Shown here one piece after another: positions 23,942 to 38,600 of a stretch of 64,000 nt of DNA (its first letter is position 1; the number at the start of each line of letters is the position of its first letter). This DNA is from Euonymus europaeus (lineage: Eukaryota > Streptophyta > Magnoliopsida > Celastrales > Celastraceae): NCBI GenBank assembly GCA_963580455.1, contig OY756967.1, positions 10,810,501-10,874,500 on the forward strand, written 5' to 3'. The notes under the pieces are model-generated. The model was given only the letters and a program-made list of their open reading frames with translations, had not been told where the DNA came from and did not search any database. The position numbers and the translations under genes are program-made.

Positions 23942-25377
23942 GAGATAGAAGAACAATAAAACGTGTACACCGAGCATCTTTGATGGTCCGAAATTGGTCA
24001 ATTCTCTCTATGAAGGACCTTTTAACAGTTTTCTCCATTTGTCATAGAAACTTGGGATTTTGACATCGAAATAATCTAGGAAGCTTATACTCAAGAAATT
24101 TGATATAGAAGAACAATAAAAAGTATACACCGAGCAACCTTGATTGTCCGAAGTTGCTCAACTCTCTCTATGGAGGGAGCTTTTGAAGGTTTTGTCCATT
24201 TGTCATAGAAACTTGGGATTTTAGCATCGAAATAATCTAGGGAGCTTATACTCATAAAAATTGACATAGAAGAACAATAAAAAGTGTCAATCGAGCAACT
24301 TTGATGTTCTGAAGTTGCTTAACTCTCTCTATGGAGGAGCTATTGAAGGTTTTGTCCATTTGTCATAGAAAGTTGTTGTTTTGGCATCGAAATAATCTTG
24401 GAAGCTTATACTCATAAAATTTGACATAGAAGAACAATAAAATGTGTACACCGAGCAACTTTGATGTTCCGAAGTTGCTCAACTCTCTCTATGAAGGAGC
24501 TTTTGAATGTTTTGTCCATTTGTCATAGAAAGTTGGTCTTTTGCGATCGAAATAATCTTGGAAGCTTATACTCATAAAATTTGATATAGGAGAACAATAA
24601 AAAGTGTACACCGAGCAACTTTGATGTTCCGAATTTGCTCAACTCTCTCTATGAAGGAGCTTTTGAATGTTTTGTCCATTTGTCATAGAAAGTTGGTCTT
24701 TTGCCATCGAAATAATCTTGGAAGCTTATACTCATAAAATTTGACATAGGAGAACAATAAAAAGTGTACACCGAGCAACATTGATAGTCCGAAGTTGCTC
24801 AACTCTCTCTATGGAGGAGCTTCTAACGGTTTTGTCCATTTGTCATAGAAAGTTTGTGTTTTCGCATCGAAATAATCCTGGAAGCTCATACTCATAAAAT
24901 TCGACATAGATGAACATTAAAAAGTGTACACCGAGCAACTTTTATAGTCCGAAGTTGCTCAACTCTCTCTATGGAGGAGCTTTTAACGGTTTTGTCCATT
25001 TGTCATAGAAAGTTTGTGTTTTCGCATCGAAATAATCCTGGAAGCTCATACTCATAAAATTCGACATGGAAGAACAATAAAACGTGCACACCGAGCATCT
25101 TTGATAGTCCGAAGTTGCTCAACTCTCTCTATGGAGGAGCTTTTAACGGTTTTGTCCATTTGTCATAGAAAGTTGGTGTTTTTGCATCGAAATAATCTTG
25201 GAAGCTCATTTTCATAAAATTTAACATAGAAGAACAATAAAAATTGTACACCGAGCAAATTTGATTGTCCGAAGTTGCTCAACTCTCTCTATGGAGGAGC
25301 TTTTAACGGGTTTGTCGATTTGTCATAGAAAGTTGCTGTTTTGGCATCGAAATAATCTTGGAAGCTTATACTCATAA
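23942..25377 (+). repeat. 3042-bp tandem duplication, copy 2
   Basis: It is the second copy of 20900-22335. It also overlaps the long-range match to 9.5 kb, so this block exists at least three times in the window (9.5, 21.2 and 24.2 kb). Confidence 0.85.
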
Positions 25378-28300
25378 AATTTGACATAGATGAACATTAA
25401 AAAGTGTACACCGAGCAACTTTGATAGTCCGAAGTTGCTCAACTCTCTCTATGGAGGAGCTTTTAACGGTTTTGTCCATTTGTCATAGAAAGTTGATGTT
25501 TTTGCATCGAAATAATCTTGGAAGCTCATTTTCATAAAATTTAACATAGAAGAACAATAAAAATTGTACACCGAGCAACTTTGATAGTCCGAAGTTGCCC
25601 AACTCTCTCTATGGAGGAGCTTTTAACAGCTTTGTCGATTTGTCATAGAACGTTGCTGTTTTGGCATCGAAATAATCTTGGAAGCTTATACTCATAAAAT
25701 TTGACATAGAAGAACAATAAAACGTGTACACCGAGCATCTTTGATGTTCCGAAATGGGTCAACTCTCTCTATGAAGGAGCTTTTAACTGTTTTATCCATT
25801 TGTCATAGAAACTTGGGATTTTGGCATCGAAATAATCTAGGAAGCTTATACTCATAAAATTTGACATAGAAGAACAATAAAAAGTGTCAACCGAGCAACT
25901 TTGATGTTTCGAAGTTGCTCAACTCTCTCTATGGAGGAGCTTTTGAAGGTTTTGTCCATTTGTCATAGAAAGTTGTTGTTTTGTCATCGAAATTATCTTG
26001 GAAGCTTATACTCATTAAATTTGACATAGAAGAACAATAAAACGTGTACACCGAGCATCTTTAATGGTCCGAAATTGGTCAATTCTCTCTATGAAGGACC
26101 TTTTAACAGTTTTCTCCATTTGTCATAGAAACTTTGGATTTTGGCATCGAAATAATCTAGGAAGCTTATACTCATGAAATTTGATATAGAAGAACAATAA
26201 AAATTGTACACCGAGCAACCTTGATTGTCCGAAATTGCTCAACTCTCTCTATGGAGGGAGCTTTTGAAGGTTTTGTCCATTTGTCATATAAACTTGGGAT
26301 TTTGGAATCGAAATAATCTAGGAAGCTTATACTCATAAAATTTGACATAGAAGAACAATAAAAAGTGTCAATCGAGCAACTTTGATGTTCTGAAGTTGCT
26401 CAACTCTCTCTATTGAGGGGCTTTTGAAGGTTTTGTCCATTTGTCATAGAAAGTTGTTGTTTTGGCATCGAAATAATCTTGGAAGCTTATACTCATAAAA
26501 TTTGACATAGAAGAACAATAAAACGTGTACACCGAGCAACTTTGATGTTCCGAAGTTGCTCAACTCTCTCTATGAAGGAGCTTTTGAATGTTTTGTCCAT
26601 TTGTCATAGAAAGTTGGTCTTTTGCCATCGAAATAATCTTGGAAGCTTATACTCATAAAATTTGACATAGGAGAACAATAAAAAGTGTACACCGAGCAAC
26701 TTTGATGTTCGGAATTTGCTCAACTCTCTCTATGAAGGAGCTTTTGAATGTTTTGTCCATTTGTCATAGAAAGTTAGTCTTTTGCCATCGGAATAATCTT
26801 GGAAGCTTATACTCATACAATTTGACATAGGAGAACAATAAAAAGTGTACACCGAGCAACATTGATAGTCCGAAGTTGCTCAACTCTCTCTATGGAGGAG
26901 CTTTTAACGGGTTTGTCCATTTGTCATAGAAAGTTTGTATACTCATAAAATTCGACATAGAAGAACAATAAAACGTGCACATCGAGCATCTTTGATAGTC
27001 CGAAGTTGCTCAACTCTCTCTACGGAGGAGCTTTTAACGGTTTTGTCCATTTGTCATAGAAAGTTGGTGTTTTTGCATCGAAATAATCTTGGAAGTTCAT
27101 TTTCGTAAAATTTAACATAGAAGAACAATAAAAATTGTACACCGAGCAACTTTGATTGTCCGAAGTTGCTCAACTCTCTCTATGGAGGAGCTTTTAACGG
27201 GTTTGTCGATTTGTCGAAGAAAGTTGCTGTTTTGGCATCGAAATAATCTTGGAAGCTTATACTCATAAAATTTGACATAGATGAACATTAAAAAGTGTAC
27301 ACCGAGCAACTTTGATAGTCCGAAGTTGCTCAACTCTCTCTATGGAGGAGCTTTTAACGGTTTTGTCCATTTGTCATAGAAAGTTTGTGTTTTCGCATCG
27401 AAATAATCCTGGAAGCTCATACTCATAAAATTCGACATAGAAGAACAATAAAACATGCACACCGAGCATCTTTGATAGTCCGAAGTTGCTCAACTCTCTC
27501 TATGGAGGAGCTTTTAACGGTTTTGTCCATTTGTCATAGAAAGTTGATGTTTTTGCATCGAAATAATCCTGGAAGCTCATTTTCATAAAATTTAACATAG
27601 AAGAACAATAAAAACTGTACACCGAGCAACTTTGATTGTCCGAAGTTGCCCAACTCTCTCTATGGAGGAGCTTTTAACGGGTTTGTCGATTTGTCGAAGA
27701 AAGTTGCTGTTTTGGCATCGAAATAATCTTGGAAGCTTATACTCATAAAATTTGACATAGATGAACATTAAAAGGTGTACAACGAGCAACTTTGATAGTC
27801 CGAAGTTGCTCAACTCTCTCTATGGAGGAGCTTTTAACGGTTTTGTCCATTTGTCATAGAAAGTTTGTGTTTTCGCATCGAAATAATTCTGGAAGCTCAT
27901 ACTCATAAAATTCGACATAGAAGAACAATAAAACATGCACACCGAGCATCTTTGATAGTCCGAGGTTGCTCAACTCTCTCTATGGAGGAGCTTTTAACGG
28001 TTTTGTCCATTTGTCATAGAAAGTTGATGTTTTTGCATCGAAATAATCTTGGAAGCTCATTTTCATAAAATTTAACATAGAAGAACAATAAAAATTGTAC
28101 ACCGAGCAACTTTGATTGTCCAAAGTTGCCCAACTCTCTCTATGGAGGAGCTTTAACGGCTTTGTCGATTTGTCATAGAAAGTTGCTGTTTTGGCATCGA
28201 AATAATCTTGGAAGCTTATACTCATAAAATTTGACATAGAAGAACAATAAAACGTGTACACCGAGCATCTTTGATGTTCCGAAATGGGTCAACTCTCTCT

Positions 28301-28541
28301 ATGAAGGAGCTTTTAACTGTTTTTTCCATTTGTCATAGAAACTTGGGATTTTGGCATCGAAATAATCTAGGAAGCTTATACTCATAAAATTTGATATAGA
28401 AGAACAATAAAAAGTGTCAACCGAGCAACTTTGATGTTTCGAAGTTGCTCAACTCTCTCTATGGAGGAGCTTTTGAAGGTTTTGTCCATTTGTCATAGAA
28501 AGTTGTTTTTTTGTCATCGAAATAATCTTGGAAGCTTATAT
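24212..28541 (+). repeat. Second copy of the 9.5-14.0 kb block
   Basis: It carries the same order of monomers and the same rare variants as 9501-14020, minus one monomer near 25480 and 30 bp at 26938/26939. After about 28541 it continues with a TATATTCAT...AAACCTATACACC monomer instead. Confidence 0.85.
26925..26950 (+). repeat. Short monomer with 30-bp deletion
   Basis: GTTTGT is joined to ATACTCATAAAATTCGAC near 26938/26939, missing GTTTTCGCATCG...GGAAGCTC. The matching copy near 12.4 kb is full length, so the loss is private to this copy. Confidence 0.88.
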
Positions 28542-29332
28542 TCATAAAATTTGACATAGAAGAACAATAAAACCTATACACCGAGCATCTTTGATGGTCC
28601 GAAATTGGTCAATTCTCTCTATGAAGGACCTTTTAACAGTTTTCTCCATTTATCATAGAAACTTGGGATTTTGGCATCGAAATAATCTAGGAAGCTTATA
28701 CTCATGAAATTTGATATAGAAGAACAATAAAAAGTGTACACCGAGCAACCTGGATTGTCCGAAATTGCTCAACTCTCTCTATGGAGGGAGGTTTTGAAGG
28801 TTTTGTCCATTTGTCATAGAAAAATGTTGTTTTGGCATCGAAATAATCTTGGAAGCTTATACTCATAAAATTTGACATAGAAGAACAATAAAACGTGTAC
28901 ACCGAGAAACTTTGATGTTCCGAAGTTGCTCAACTCTCTCTATGAAGGAGCTTTTGAATGTTTTGTCCATTTGTCATAGAAAGTTGGTCTTTTGCCATCG
29001 AAATAATCTTGGAAGCTTATACTCATAAAATTTGACATAGGACAACAATAAAAAGTGTACACCGAGCAACTTTGATGTTCCGAATTTGCTCAACTCTCTC
29101 TACGAAGGAGCTTTTGAATGTTTTGTCCATTTGTCATAGAAAGTTGGTCTTTTGCCATCGAAATAATCTTGAAAGCTTATACTCATAAAATTTGACATAG
29201 GAGAACTATAAAAAGTGTACACCGAGCAACTTTGATGTTCCGAAGTTGCTCAACTCTCTCTATGGAGGAGCTTTTGAATGTTTTGTCCATTTGTCATAGA
29301 AAGTTGGTCTTTTGCCATCAAAATAATCTTGG

Positions 29333-30769
29333 AAGCTTATACTTATAAAATTTGACATAGATGAACATTAAAAGTGTACACCGAGCAACTTTGATAGTCC
29401 GAAGTTGCTCAACTCTCTCTATGGAGGAGCTTTTAACGGTTTTGTCCATTTGTCATAGAAAGTTTGTGTTTTCGAATCGAAATAATCCTGGAAGCTCATA
29501 CTCATAAAATTCGACATAGAAGAACAATAAAACGTGCACACCGAGCATCTTCGATAGTCCGAAGTTGCTCAACTCTCTCTATGGAGGAGCTTTTAACGGT
29601 TTTGTCCATTTGTCATAGAAAGTTGGTGTTTTTGCATCGAAATAATCTAAGAAGCTCATTTTCGTAAACTTTAACATAGAAGAACAATAAAAATTGTACA
29701 CCGAGCAACTTTGATTGTCCGAAGTTGCTCAACTCTCTCTACGGAGGATCTTTTAACGGGTTTGTCGATTTGTCGAAGAAAGTTGCTGTTTTGGCATCGA
29801 AATAATCTTGGAAGCTTATACTCATAAAATTTGACATAGATGAACATTAAAAAGTGTACACCGAGCAACTTTGATAGTCCGAAGTTGCTCAACTCTCTCT
29901 ATGGAGGAGCTTTTAACGGTTTTGTCCATTTGTCATAGAAAGTTTGTGTTTTCGCATCGAAATAATCCTGGAAGCTCATACTCATAAAATTCGACATAGA
30001 AGAACAATAAAACATGCACACCGAACATCTTTGATAGTCCGAAGTTGCTCAACTCTCTCTATGGAGGAGCTTTTAACGGTTTTGTCCATTTGTCATAGAA
30101 AGTTGATGTTTTTGCATCGAAATAATCCTGGAAGCTCATTTTCATAAAATTTAACATAGAAGAACAATAAAAACTGTACACCGAGCAACTTTGATTGTCC
30201 GAAGTTGCCCAACTCTCTCTATGGAGGAGCTTTAACGGCTTTGTCGATTTGTCATAGAAAATTGCTGTTTTGGCATCGAAATAATCTTGGAAGCTTATAC
30301 TCATAAAATTTGACATAGATGAACATTAAAAAGTGTACACCGAGCAACTTTGATAGTCCGAAGTTGCTCAACTCTCTCTATGGAGGAGCTTTTAACGGTT
30401 TTGTCCATTTGTCATAGAAAGTTTGTGTTTTCGCATCGAAATAATCCTGGAAGCTCATACTCATAAAATTCGACATAGAAGAACAATAAAACGTGCACAC
30501 CGAGCATCTTCGATAGTCCGAAGTTGCTCAACTCTCTCTATGGAGGAGCTTTTAACGGTTTTGTCCATTTGTCATAGAAAGTTGATGTTTTTGCATCGAA
30601 ATAATCTTGGAAGCTCATTTTCATAAAATTTAACATAGAAGAACAATAAAAACTGTACACCGAGCAACTTTGATTGTCCGAAGTTGCCCAACTCTCTCTA
30701 TGGAGGAGCTTTAACGGCTTTGTCGATTTGTCATAGAAAATTGCTGTTTTGGCATCGAAATAATCTTGG
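29333..30769 (+). repeat. c-a-b trimer expansion, three units
   Basis: c-a-b is repeated three times and followed by d at 30770. The last two b monomers carry the one-base loss GGAGCTTTAACGG that is also seen near 13632, 17142 and 28152, so they share ancestry with those copies. Confidence 0.85.
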
Positions 30770-31040
30770 AAGCTTATACTCATAAAATTTGACATAGAAG
30801 AACAATAAAACGTGTACACCGAGCATCTTTGATGTTCCAAAATGGGTCAACTCTCTCTATGAAGGAGCTTTTAACTGTTTTATCCATTTGTCATAGAAAC
30901 TTGGGATTTTGGCATCGAAATAATCTAGGAAGCTTATACTCATAAAGTTTGACATAGAAGAACAATAAAAAGTGTCAACCGAGCAACTTTGATGTTTCGA
31001 AGTTGCTCAACTCTCTCTATGGAGGAGCTTTTGAAGGTTT

Positions 31041-31066
31041 TGTCCATTTGTCATTGATTTGTCATC
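31041..31066 (+). repeat. Monomer with short deletion, shared with 40810
   Basis: TTTGTCAT is followed by TGATTTGTCATCG where the normal text is AGAAAGTTGTTGTTTTGTCATCG, a net loss of about 10 bp. It is repeated at 40810-40819. Confidence 0.85.
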
Positions 31067-31426
31067 GAAATAATCTTGGAAGCTTATATTCATAAAATTT
31101 GACATAGAAGAACAATAAAACCTCTACACCGAGCATCTTTGATGGTCCGAAATTGGTCAATTCTCTCTATGAAGGACCTTTTAACAGTTTTCTCCATTTA
31201 TCATAGAAACTTGGGATTTTGGCATCGAAATAATCTAGGAAGCTTATACTCATGAAATTTGATATAGAAGAACAATAAAAAGTGTACACCGAGCAACCTT
31301 GATTGTCCGAAATTGCTCAACTCTCTCTATGGAGGGAGGTTTTGAAGGTTTTGTCCATTTGTCATAGAAAAATGTTGTTTTGGCATCGAAATAATCTAGG
31401 AAGCTTATACTCATGAAATTTGATAT

Positions 31427-34400
31427 AGAAGAACAATAAAAAGTGTACACCGAGCAACCTGGATTGTCCGAAATTGCTCAACTCTCTCTATGGAGGGAGG
31501 TTTTGAAGGTTTTGTCCATTTGTCATAGAAAAATGTTGTTTTGGCATCGAAATAATCTTGGAAGCTTATACTCATAAAATTTGACATAGAAGAACAATAA
31601 AACGTGTACACCGAGAAACTTTGATGTTCCGAAGTTGCTCAACTCTCTCTATGAAGGAGCTTTTGAATGTTTTGTCCATTTGTCATAGAAAGTTGGTCTT
31701 TTGCCATCGAAATAATCTTGGAAGCTTATACTCATAAAATTTGACATAGGACAACAATAAAAAGTGTACACCGAGCAACTTTGATGTTCCGAATTTGCTC
31801 AACTCTCTCTATGAAGGAGCTTTTGAATGTTTTGTCCATTTGTCATAGAAAGTTGGTCTTTTGCCATCGAATTAATCTTGAAAGCTTATACTCATAAAAT
31901 TTGACATAGGAGAACTATAAAAAGTGTACACCGAGCAACTTTGATGTTCCGAAGTTGCTCAACTCTCTCTATGGAAGAGCTTTTGAATGTTTTGTCCATT
32001 TGTCATAGAAAGTTGGTCTTTTGCCATCAAAATAATCTTGGAAGCTTATACTTATAAAATTTGACATAGATGAACATTAAAAAGTGTACACCGAGCAACT
32101 TTGATAGTCCGAAGTTGCTCAACTCTCTCTTTGGAGGAGCTTTTAACGGTTTTGTCCATTTGTCATAGAAAGTTTGTGTGTTCGCATCGAAATAATCCTG
32201 GAAGCTCATACTCATAAAATTCGACAGAGAAGAACAATAAAACGTGCACACCGAGCATCTTCGATAGTCCGAAGTTGCTCAACTCTCTCTATGGAGGAGC
32301 TTTTAACGGTTTTGTCCATTTGTCATAGAAAGTTGGTGTTTTTGCATCGAAATAATCTTAGAAGCTCATTTTCGTAAAATTTAACATAGAAGAACAATAA
32401 AAATTGTACACCGAGCAACTTTGATTGTCCAAAGTTGCTCAACTCTCTCTATGGAGAAGCTTTTAACGGGTTTGTCGATTTGTCATAGAAAGTTGCTGTT
32501 TTGGCATCGAAATAATCTTGGAAGCTTATACTCATAAAATTTGACATAGATGAACATTAAAAAGTGTACACCGAGCAACTTTGATAGTCCGAAGTTGCTC
32601 AACTCTCTCTATGGAGGAGCTTTTAACGGTTTTGTCCATTTGTCATAGAAAGTTTGTGTTTTCGCATCGAAATAATCCTGGAAGCTCATACTCATAAAAT
32701 TCGACATAGAAGAAAAATAAAACATGCACACCGAGCATCTTTGATAGTCCGAAGTTGCTCAACTCTCTCTATGGAGGAGCTTTTAACGGTTTTGTCCATT
32801 TGTCATAGAAAGTTGATGTTTTTGCATCGAAATAATATTGGAAGCTTATACTCATAAAATTTGACATAGAAGAACAATAAAACGTGTACACCGAGCATCT
32901 TTGATGGTCCGAAATTGGTCAATTCTCTCTATGAAGGACCTTTTAACAGTTTTCTCCATTTGTCACAGAAACTTGGGATTTTGGCATCGAAATAATCTAG
33001 GAAGCTTATACTCATGAAATTTGATATAGAAGAACAATAAAAAGTGTATACCGAGCAACCTTGATTGTCCGAAGTTGCTTAACTCTCTCTATGGAGGGAG
33101 GTTTTGAAGGTTTTGTCCATTTGTGATAGAAACTTGGGATTTTGGCATCGAAATAATCTAGGAAGCTTATACTCATAAAATTTGACATAGAAGAACAATA
33201 AAAAGTGTCAACCGAGCAACTTTGATGTTCTGAAGTTGCTCAACTCTCTCTATAGAGGAGCTTTTGAAGGTTTTGTCCATTTGTCATAGAAAGTTGTTGT
33301 TTTGTCATCGAAATAATCTTAGAAGCTTATACTCATAAAATTTGACATAGAAGAACAATAAAACGTGTACACCGAGCATCTTTGATGGTCCGAAATTGGT
33401 CAACTCTCTGTATGAAGGGGCTTTTAACAGTATTCTCCATTTGTCATAGAAACTTGAGATTTTAGCATCGAAATAATCTTGGAAGCTTATACTCATGAAA
33501 TTTGATATAGAAGAACAACAAAAAGTGTACACCGAGCAACTTTGATTGTCCGAAGTTGCTCAACTCTCTCTATGGAGGAGCTTTTGAATGTTTTGTCCAT
33601 TTGTCATAGAAAGTTGGTCTTTTGCCATCGAAATCATCTTGGAAGCATATACTCATAAAATTTGACATAGATGAACATTAAAAAGTGTACACCGAGCAAC
33701 TTTGATAGTCCGAAGTTGCTCAACTCTCTCTATGGAGGAGCTTTTAACGGTTTTGTCCATTTGTCATAGAAAGTTTGTGTTTTCGCATCGAAATAGTCCT
33801 GGAAGCTCATACTCATAAAATTCGACATAGAAGAACAATAAAACGTGCACACCGAGCATCTTCGATAGTCCGAAGTTGCTCAACTCTCTCTATGGAGGAG
33901 CTTTTAACGGTTTTGTCCATTTGTCATAGAAAGTTGGTGTTTTTGCATCGAAATAATCTTAGAAGCTCATTTTCGTAAAATTTAACATAGAAGAACAATA
34001 AAAATTGTACACCGAGCAACTTTTATTGTCCGAAGTTGCTCAACTCTCTCTATGGAGGAGCTTTTAACGGGTTTGTCGATTTGTCATAGAAAGTTGCTGT
34101 TTTGGCATCGAAATAATCTTGGAAGCTTATACTCATAAAATTTGACATAGATGAACATTAAAAAGTGTACACCGAGCAACTTTGATAGTCCGAAGTTGCA
34201 CAACTCTCTCTATGGAGGAGCTTTTAACGGTTTTGTCCATTTGTCATAGAAAGTTTGTGTTTTCGCATCGAAATAATCCTGGAAGCTCATACTCATAAAA
34301 TTCGACATAGAAGAACAATAAAACATGCACACCGAGCATCTTTGATAGTACGAAGTTGCTCAACTCTCTCTATGGAGGAGCTTTTAACGGTTTTGTCCAT

Positions 34401-35445
34401 TTGTCATAGAAAGTTGATGTTTTTGCATCGAAATAATCTTGGAACCTCATTTTCATAAAATTTAACATAGAAGAACAATAAAAATTGTACACCGAGCAAC
34501 TTTGATTGTCCGAAGTTGCCCAACTCTCTCTATGGAGGAGCTTTTAACGGCTTTGTCGATTTGTCATAGAAAGTTGCTGTTTTGGCATCGAAATAATCTT
34601 GGAAACTTATACTCATAAAATTTGACATAGAAGAACAATAAAACGTGTACACCGAGCATCTTTGATGTTCCGAAATGGGTCAACTCTCTCTATGAAGGAG
34701 CTTTTAACTGTTTTATCCATTTGTCATAGAAACTTGGGATTTTGGCATCGAAATAATCTAGGAAGTTATACTCATAAAATTTGACATAGAAGAACAATAA
34801 AAAGTGTCAACCGAGCAACTTTGATGTTTCGAAGTTGCTCAACTCTCTCTATGGAGGAGCTTTTGAAGGTTTTGTCCATTTGTCATAGAAAGTTGTTGTT
34901 TTGTCATCGAAATAATCTTGAAAGCTTATATTCATAAAATTTGACATAGAAGAACAATAAAACCTGTACATCGAGCATCTTTGATGGTCCGAAATTGGTC
35001 AATTCTCTCTATGAAGGACCTTTTAACAGTTTTCTCCATTTGTCATAGAAACTTGGGATTTTGGCATCGAAATAATCTAGGAAGCTTATACTCGTGAAAT
35101 TTGATATAGAAGAACAATAAAAAAGTGTACACCGAGCAACCTTGATTGTCCGAAGTTACTCAACTCTCTCTATGGAGGGAGGTTTTGAAGGTTTTGTCCA
35201 TTTGTCATAGAAAAATGTTGTTTTGACATCGAAATAATCTTGGAAGCTTATACTTATAAAATTTGACATAGAAGAACAATAAAACGTGTACACCGAGAAA
35301 CTTTGATGTTCCGAAGTTGCTCAACTCTCTCTATGAAGGAGCTTTTGAATGTTTTGTCCATTTGTCATAGAAAGTTGGTCTTTTGCCATCGAAATAATCT
35401 TGGAAGCTTATACTCATAAAATTTGACATAGGACAACAATAAAAA
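31427..35445 (+). repeat. 4165-bp tandem duplication, copy 1
   Basis: It matches 35592-39610 at offset 4165, including rare variants: AGTTTGTGTGTTCGC, GACAGAGAAGAAC, GAAGAAAAATAAAAC, CATCGAAATCATC and CTAGGAAGTTATAC. Confidence 0.9.
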
Positions 35446-35600
35446 AGTGTACACCGAGCAACCTTGATTGTCCGAAGTTACTCAACTCTCTCTATGGAGG
35501 GAGGTTTTGAAGGTTTTGTCCATTTGTCATAGAAAAATGTTGTTTTGACATCGAAATAATCTTGGAAGCTTATACTTATAAAATTTGACATAGAAGAACA
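35433..35600 (+). repeat. Extra monomer at a duplication border
   Basis: GGACAACAATAAAA (i-like 5' end) is joined to AAAAAGTGTACACCGAGCAACC (g-like). The g-like part repeats 35120-35290, including GAAGTTACTC and TTTTGACATCG. It sits between the two 4165-bp copies and looks like the scar of an unequal exchange. Confidence 0.75.
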
Positions 35601-38600
35601 ATAAAAAGTGTACACCGAGCAACCTGGATTGTCCGAAATTGCTCAACTCTCTCTATGGAGGGAGGTTTTGAAGGTTTTGTCCATTTGTCATAGAAAAATG
35701 TTGTTTTGGCATCGAAATAATCTTGGAAGCTTATACTCATAAAATTTGACATAGAAGAACAATAAAACGTGTACACCGAGAAACTTTGATGTTCCGAAGT
35801 TGCTCAACTCTCTCTATGAAGGAGCTTTTGAATGTTTTGTCCATTTGTCATAGAAAGTTGGTCTTTTGCCATCGAAATAATCTTGGAAGCTTATACTCAT
35901 AAAATTTGACATAGGACAACAATAAAAAGTGTACACCGAGCAACTTTGATGTTCCGAATTTGCTCAACTCTCTCTATGAAGGAGCTTTTGAATGTTTTGT
36001 CCATTTGTCATAGAAAGTTGGTCTTTTGCCATCGAATTAATCTTGAAAGCTTATACTCATAAAATTTGACATAGGAGAACTATAAAAAGTGTACACCGAG
36101 CAACTTTGATGTTCCGAAGTTGCTCAACTCTCTCTATGGAAGAGCTTTTGAATGTTTTGTCCATTTGTCATAGAAAGTTGGTCTTTTGCCATCAAAATAA
36201 TCTTGGAAGCTTATACTTATAAAATTTGACATAGATGAACATTAAAAAGTGTACACCGAGCAACTTTGATAGTCCGAAGTTGCTCAACTCTCTCTTTGGA
36301 GGAGCTTTTAACGGTTTTGTCCATTTGTCATAGAAAGTTTGTGTGTTCGCATCGAAATAATCCTGGAAGCTCATACTCATAAAATTCGACAGAGAAGAAC
36401 AATAAAACGTGCACACCGAGCATCTTCGATAGTCCGAAGTTGCTCAACTCTCTCTATGGAGGAGCTTTTAACGGTTTTGTCCATTTGTCATAGAAAGTTG
36501 GTGTTTTTGCATCGAAATAATCTTAGAAGCTCATTTTCGTAAAATTTAACATAGAAGAACAATAAAAATTGTACACCGAGCAACTTTGATTGTCCAAAGT
36601 TGCTCAACTCTCTCTATGGAGAAGCTTTTAACGGGTTTGTCGATTTGTCATAGAAAGTTGCTGTTTTGGCATCGAAATAATCTTGGAAGCTTATACTCAT
36701 AAAATTTGACATAGATGAACATTAAAAAGTGTACACCGAGCAACTTTGATAGTCCGAAGTTGCTCAACTCTCTCTATGGAGGAGCTTTTAACGGTTTTGT
36801 CCATTTGTCATAGAAAGTTTGTGTTTTCGCATCGAAATAATCCTGGAAGCTCATACTCATAAAATTCGACATAGAAGAAAAATAAAACATGCACACCGAG
36901 CATCTTTGATAGTCCGAAGTTGCTCAACTCTCTCTATGGAGGAGCTTTTAACGGTTTTGTCCATTTGTCATAGAAAGTTGATGTTTTTGCATCGAAATAA
37001 TATTGGAAGCTTATACTCATAAAATTTGACATAGAAGAACAATAAAACGTGTACACCGAGCATCTTTGATGGTCCGAAATTGGTCAATTCTCTCTATGAA
37101 GGACCTTTTAACAGTTTTCTCCATTTGTCACAGAAACTTGGGATTTTGGCATCGAAATAATCTAGGAAGCTTATACTCATGAAATTTGATATAGAAGAAC
37201 AATAAAAAGTGTATACCGAGCAACCTTGATTGTCCGAAGTTGCTTAACTCTCTCTATGGAGGGAGGTTTTGAAGGTTTTGTCCATTTGTGATAGAAACTT
37301 GGGATTTTGGCATCGAAATAATCTAGGAAGCTTATACTCATAAAATTTGACATAGAAGAACAATAAAAAGTGTCAACCGAGCAACTTTGATGTTCTGAAG
37401 TTGCTCAACTCTCTCTATAGAGGAGCTTTTGAAGGTTTTGTCCATTTGTCATAGAAAGTTGTTGTTTTGTCATCGAAATAATCTTAGAAGCTTATACTCA
37501 TAAAATTTGACATAGAAGAACAATAAAACGTGTACACCGAGCATCTTTGATGGTCCGAAATTGGTCAACTCTCTGTATGAAGGGGCTTTTAACAGTATTC
37601 TCCATTTGTCATAGAAACTTGAGATTTTAGCATCGAAATAATCTTGGAAGCTTATACTCATGAAATTTGATATAGAAGAACAACAAAAAGTGTACACCGA
37701 GCAACTTTGATTGTCCGAAGTTGCTCAACTCTCTCTATGGAGGAGCTTTTGAATGTTTTGTCCATTTGTCATAGAAAGTTGGTCTTTTGCCATCGAAATC
37801 ATCTTGGAAGCATATACTCATAAAATTTGACATAGATGAACATTAAAAAGTGTACACCGAGCAACTTTGATAGTCCGAAGTTGCTCAACTCTCTCTATGG
37901 AGGAGCTTTTAACGGTTTTGTCCATTTGTCATAGAAAGTTTGTGTTTTCGCATCGAAATAGTCCTGGAAGCTCATACTCATAAAATTCGACATAGAAGAA
38001 CAATAAAACGTGCACACCGAGCATCTTCGATAGTCCGAAGTTGCTCAACTCTATCTATGGAGGAGCTTTTAACGGTTTTGTCCATTTGTCATAGAAAGTT
38101 GGTGTTTTTGCATCGAAATAATCTTAGAAGCTCATTTTCGTAAAATTTAACATAGAAGAACAATAAAAATTGTACACCGAGCAACTTTTATTGTCCGAAG
38201 TTGCTCAACTCTCTCTATGGAGGAGCTTTTAACGGGTTTGTCGATTTGTCATAGAAAGTTGCTGTTTTGGCATCGAAATAATCTTGGAAGCTTATACTCA
38301 TAAAATTTGACATAGATGAACATTAAAAAGTGTACACCGAGCAACTTTGATAGTCCGAAGTTGCACAACTCTCTCTATGGAGGAGCTTTTAACGGTTTTG
38401 TCCATTTGTCATAGAAAGTTTGTGTTTTCGCATCGAAATAATCCTGGAAGCTCATACTCATAAAATTCGACATAGAAGAACAATAAAACATGCACACCGA
38501 GCATCTTTGATAGTACGAAGTTGCTCAACTCTCTCTATGGAGGAGCTTTTAACGGTTTTGTCCATTTGTCATAGAAAGTTGATGTTTTTGCATCGAAATA

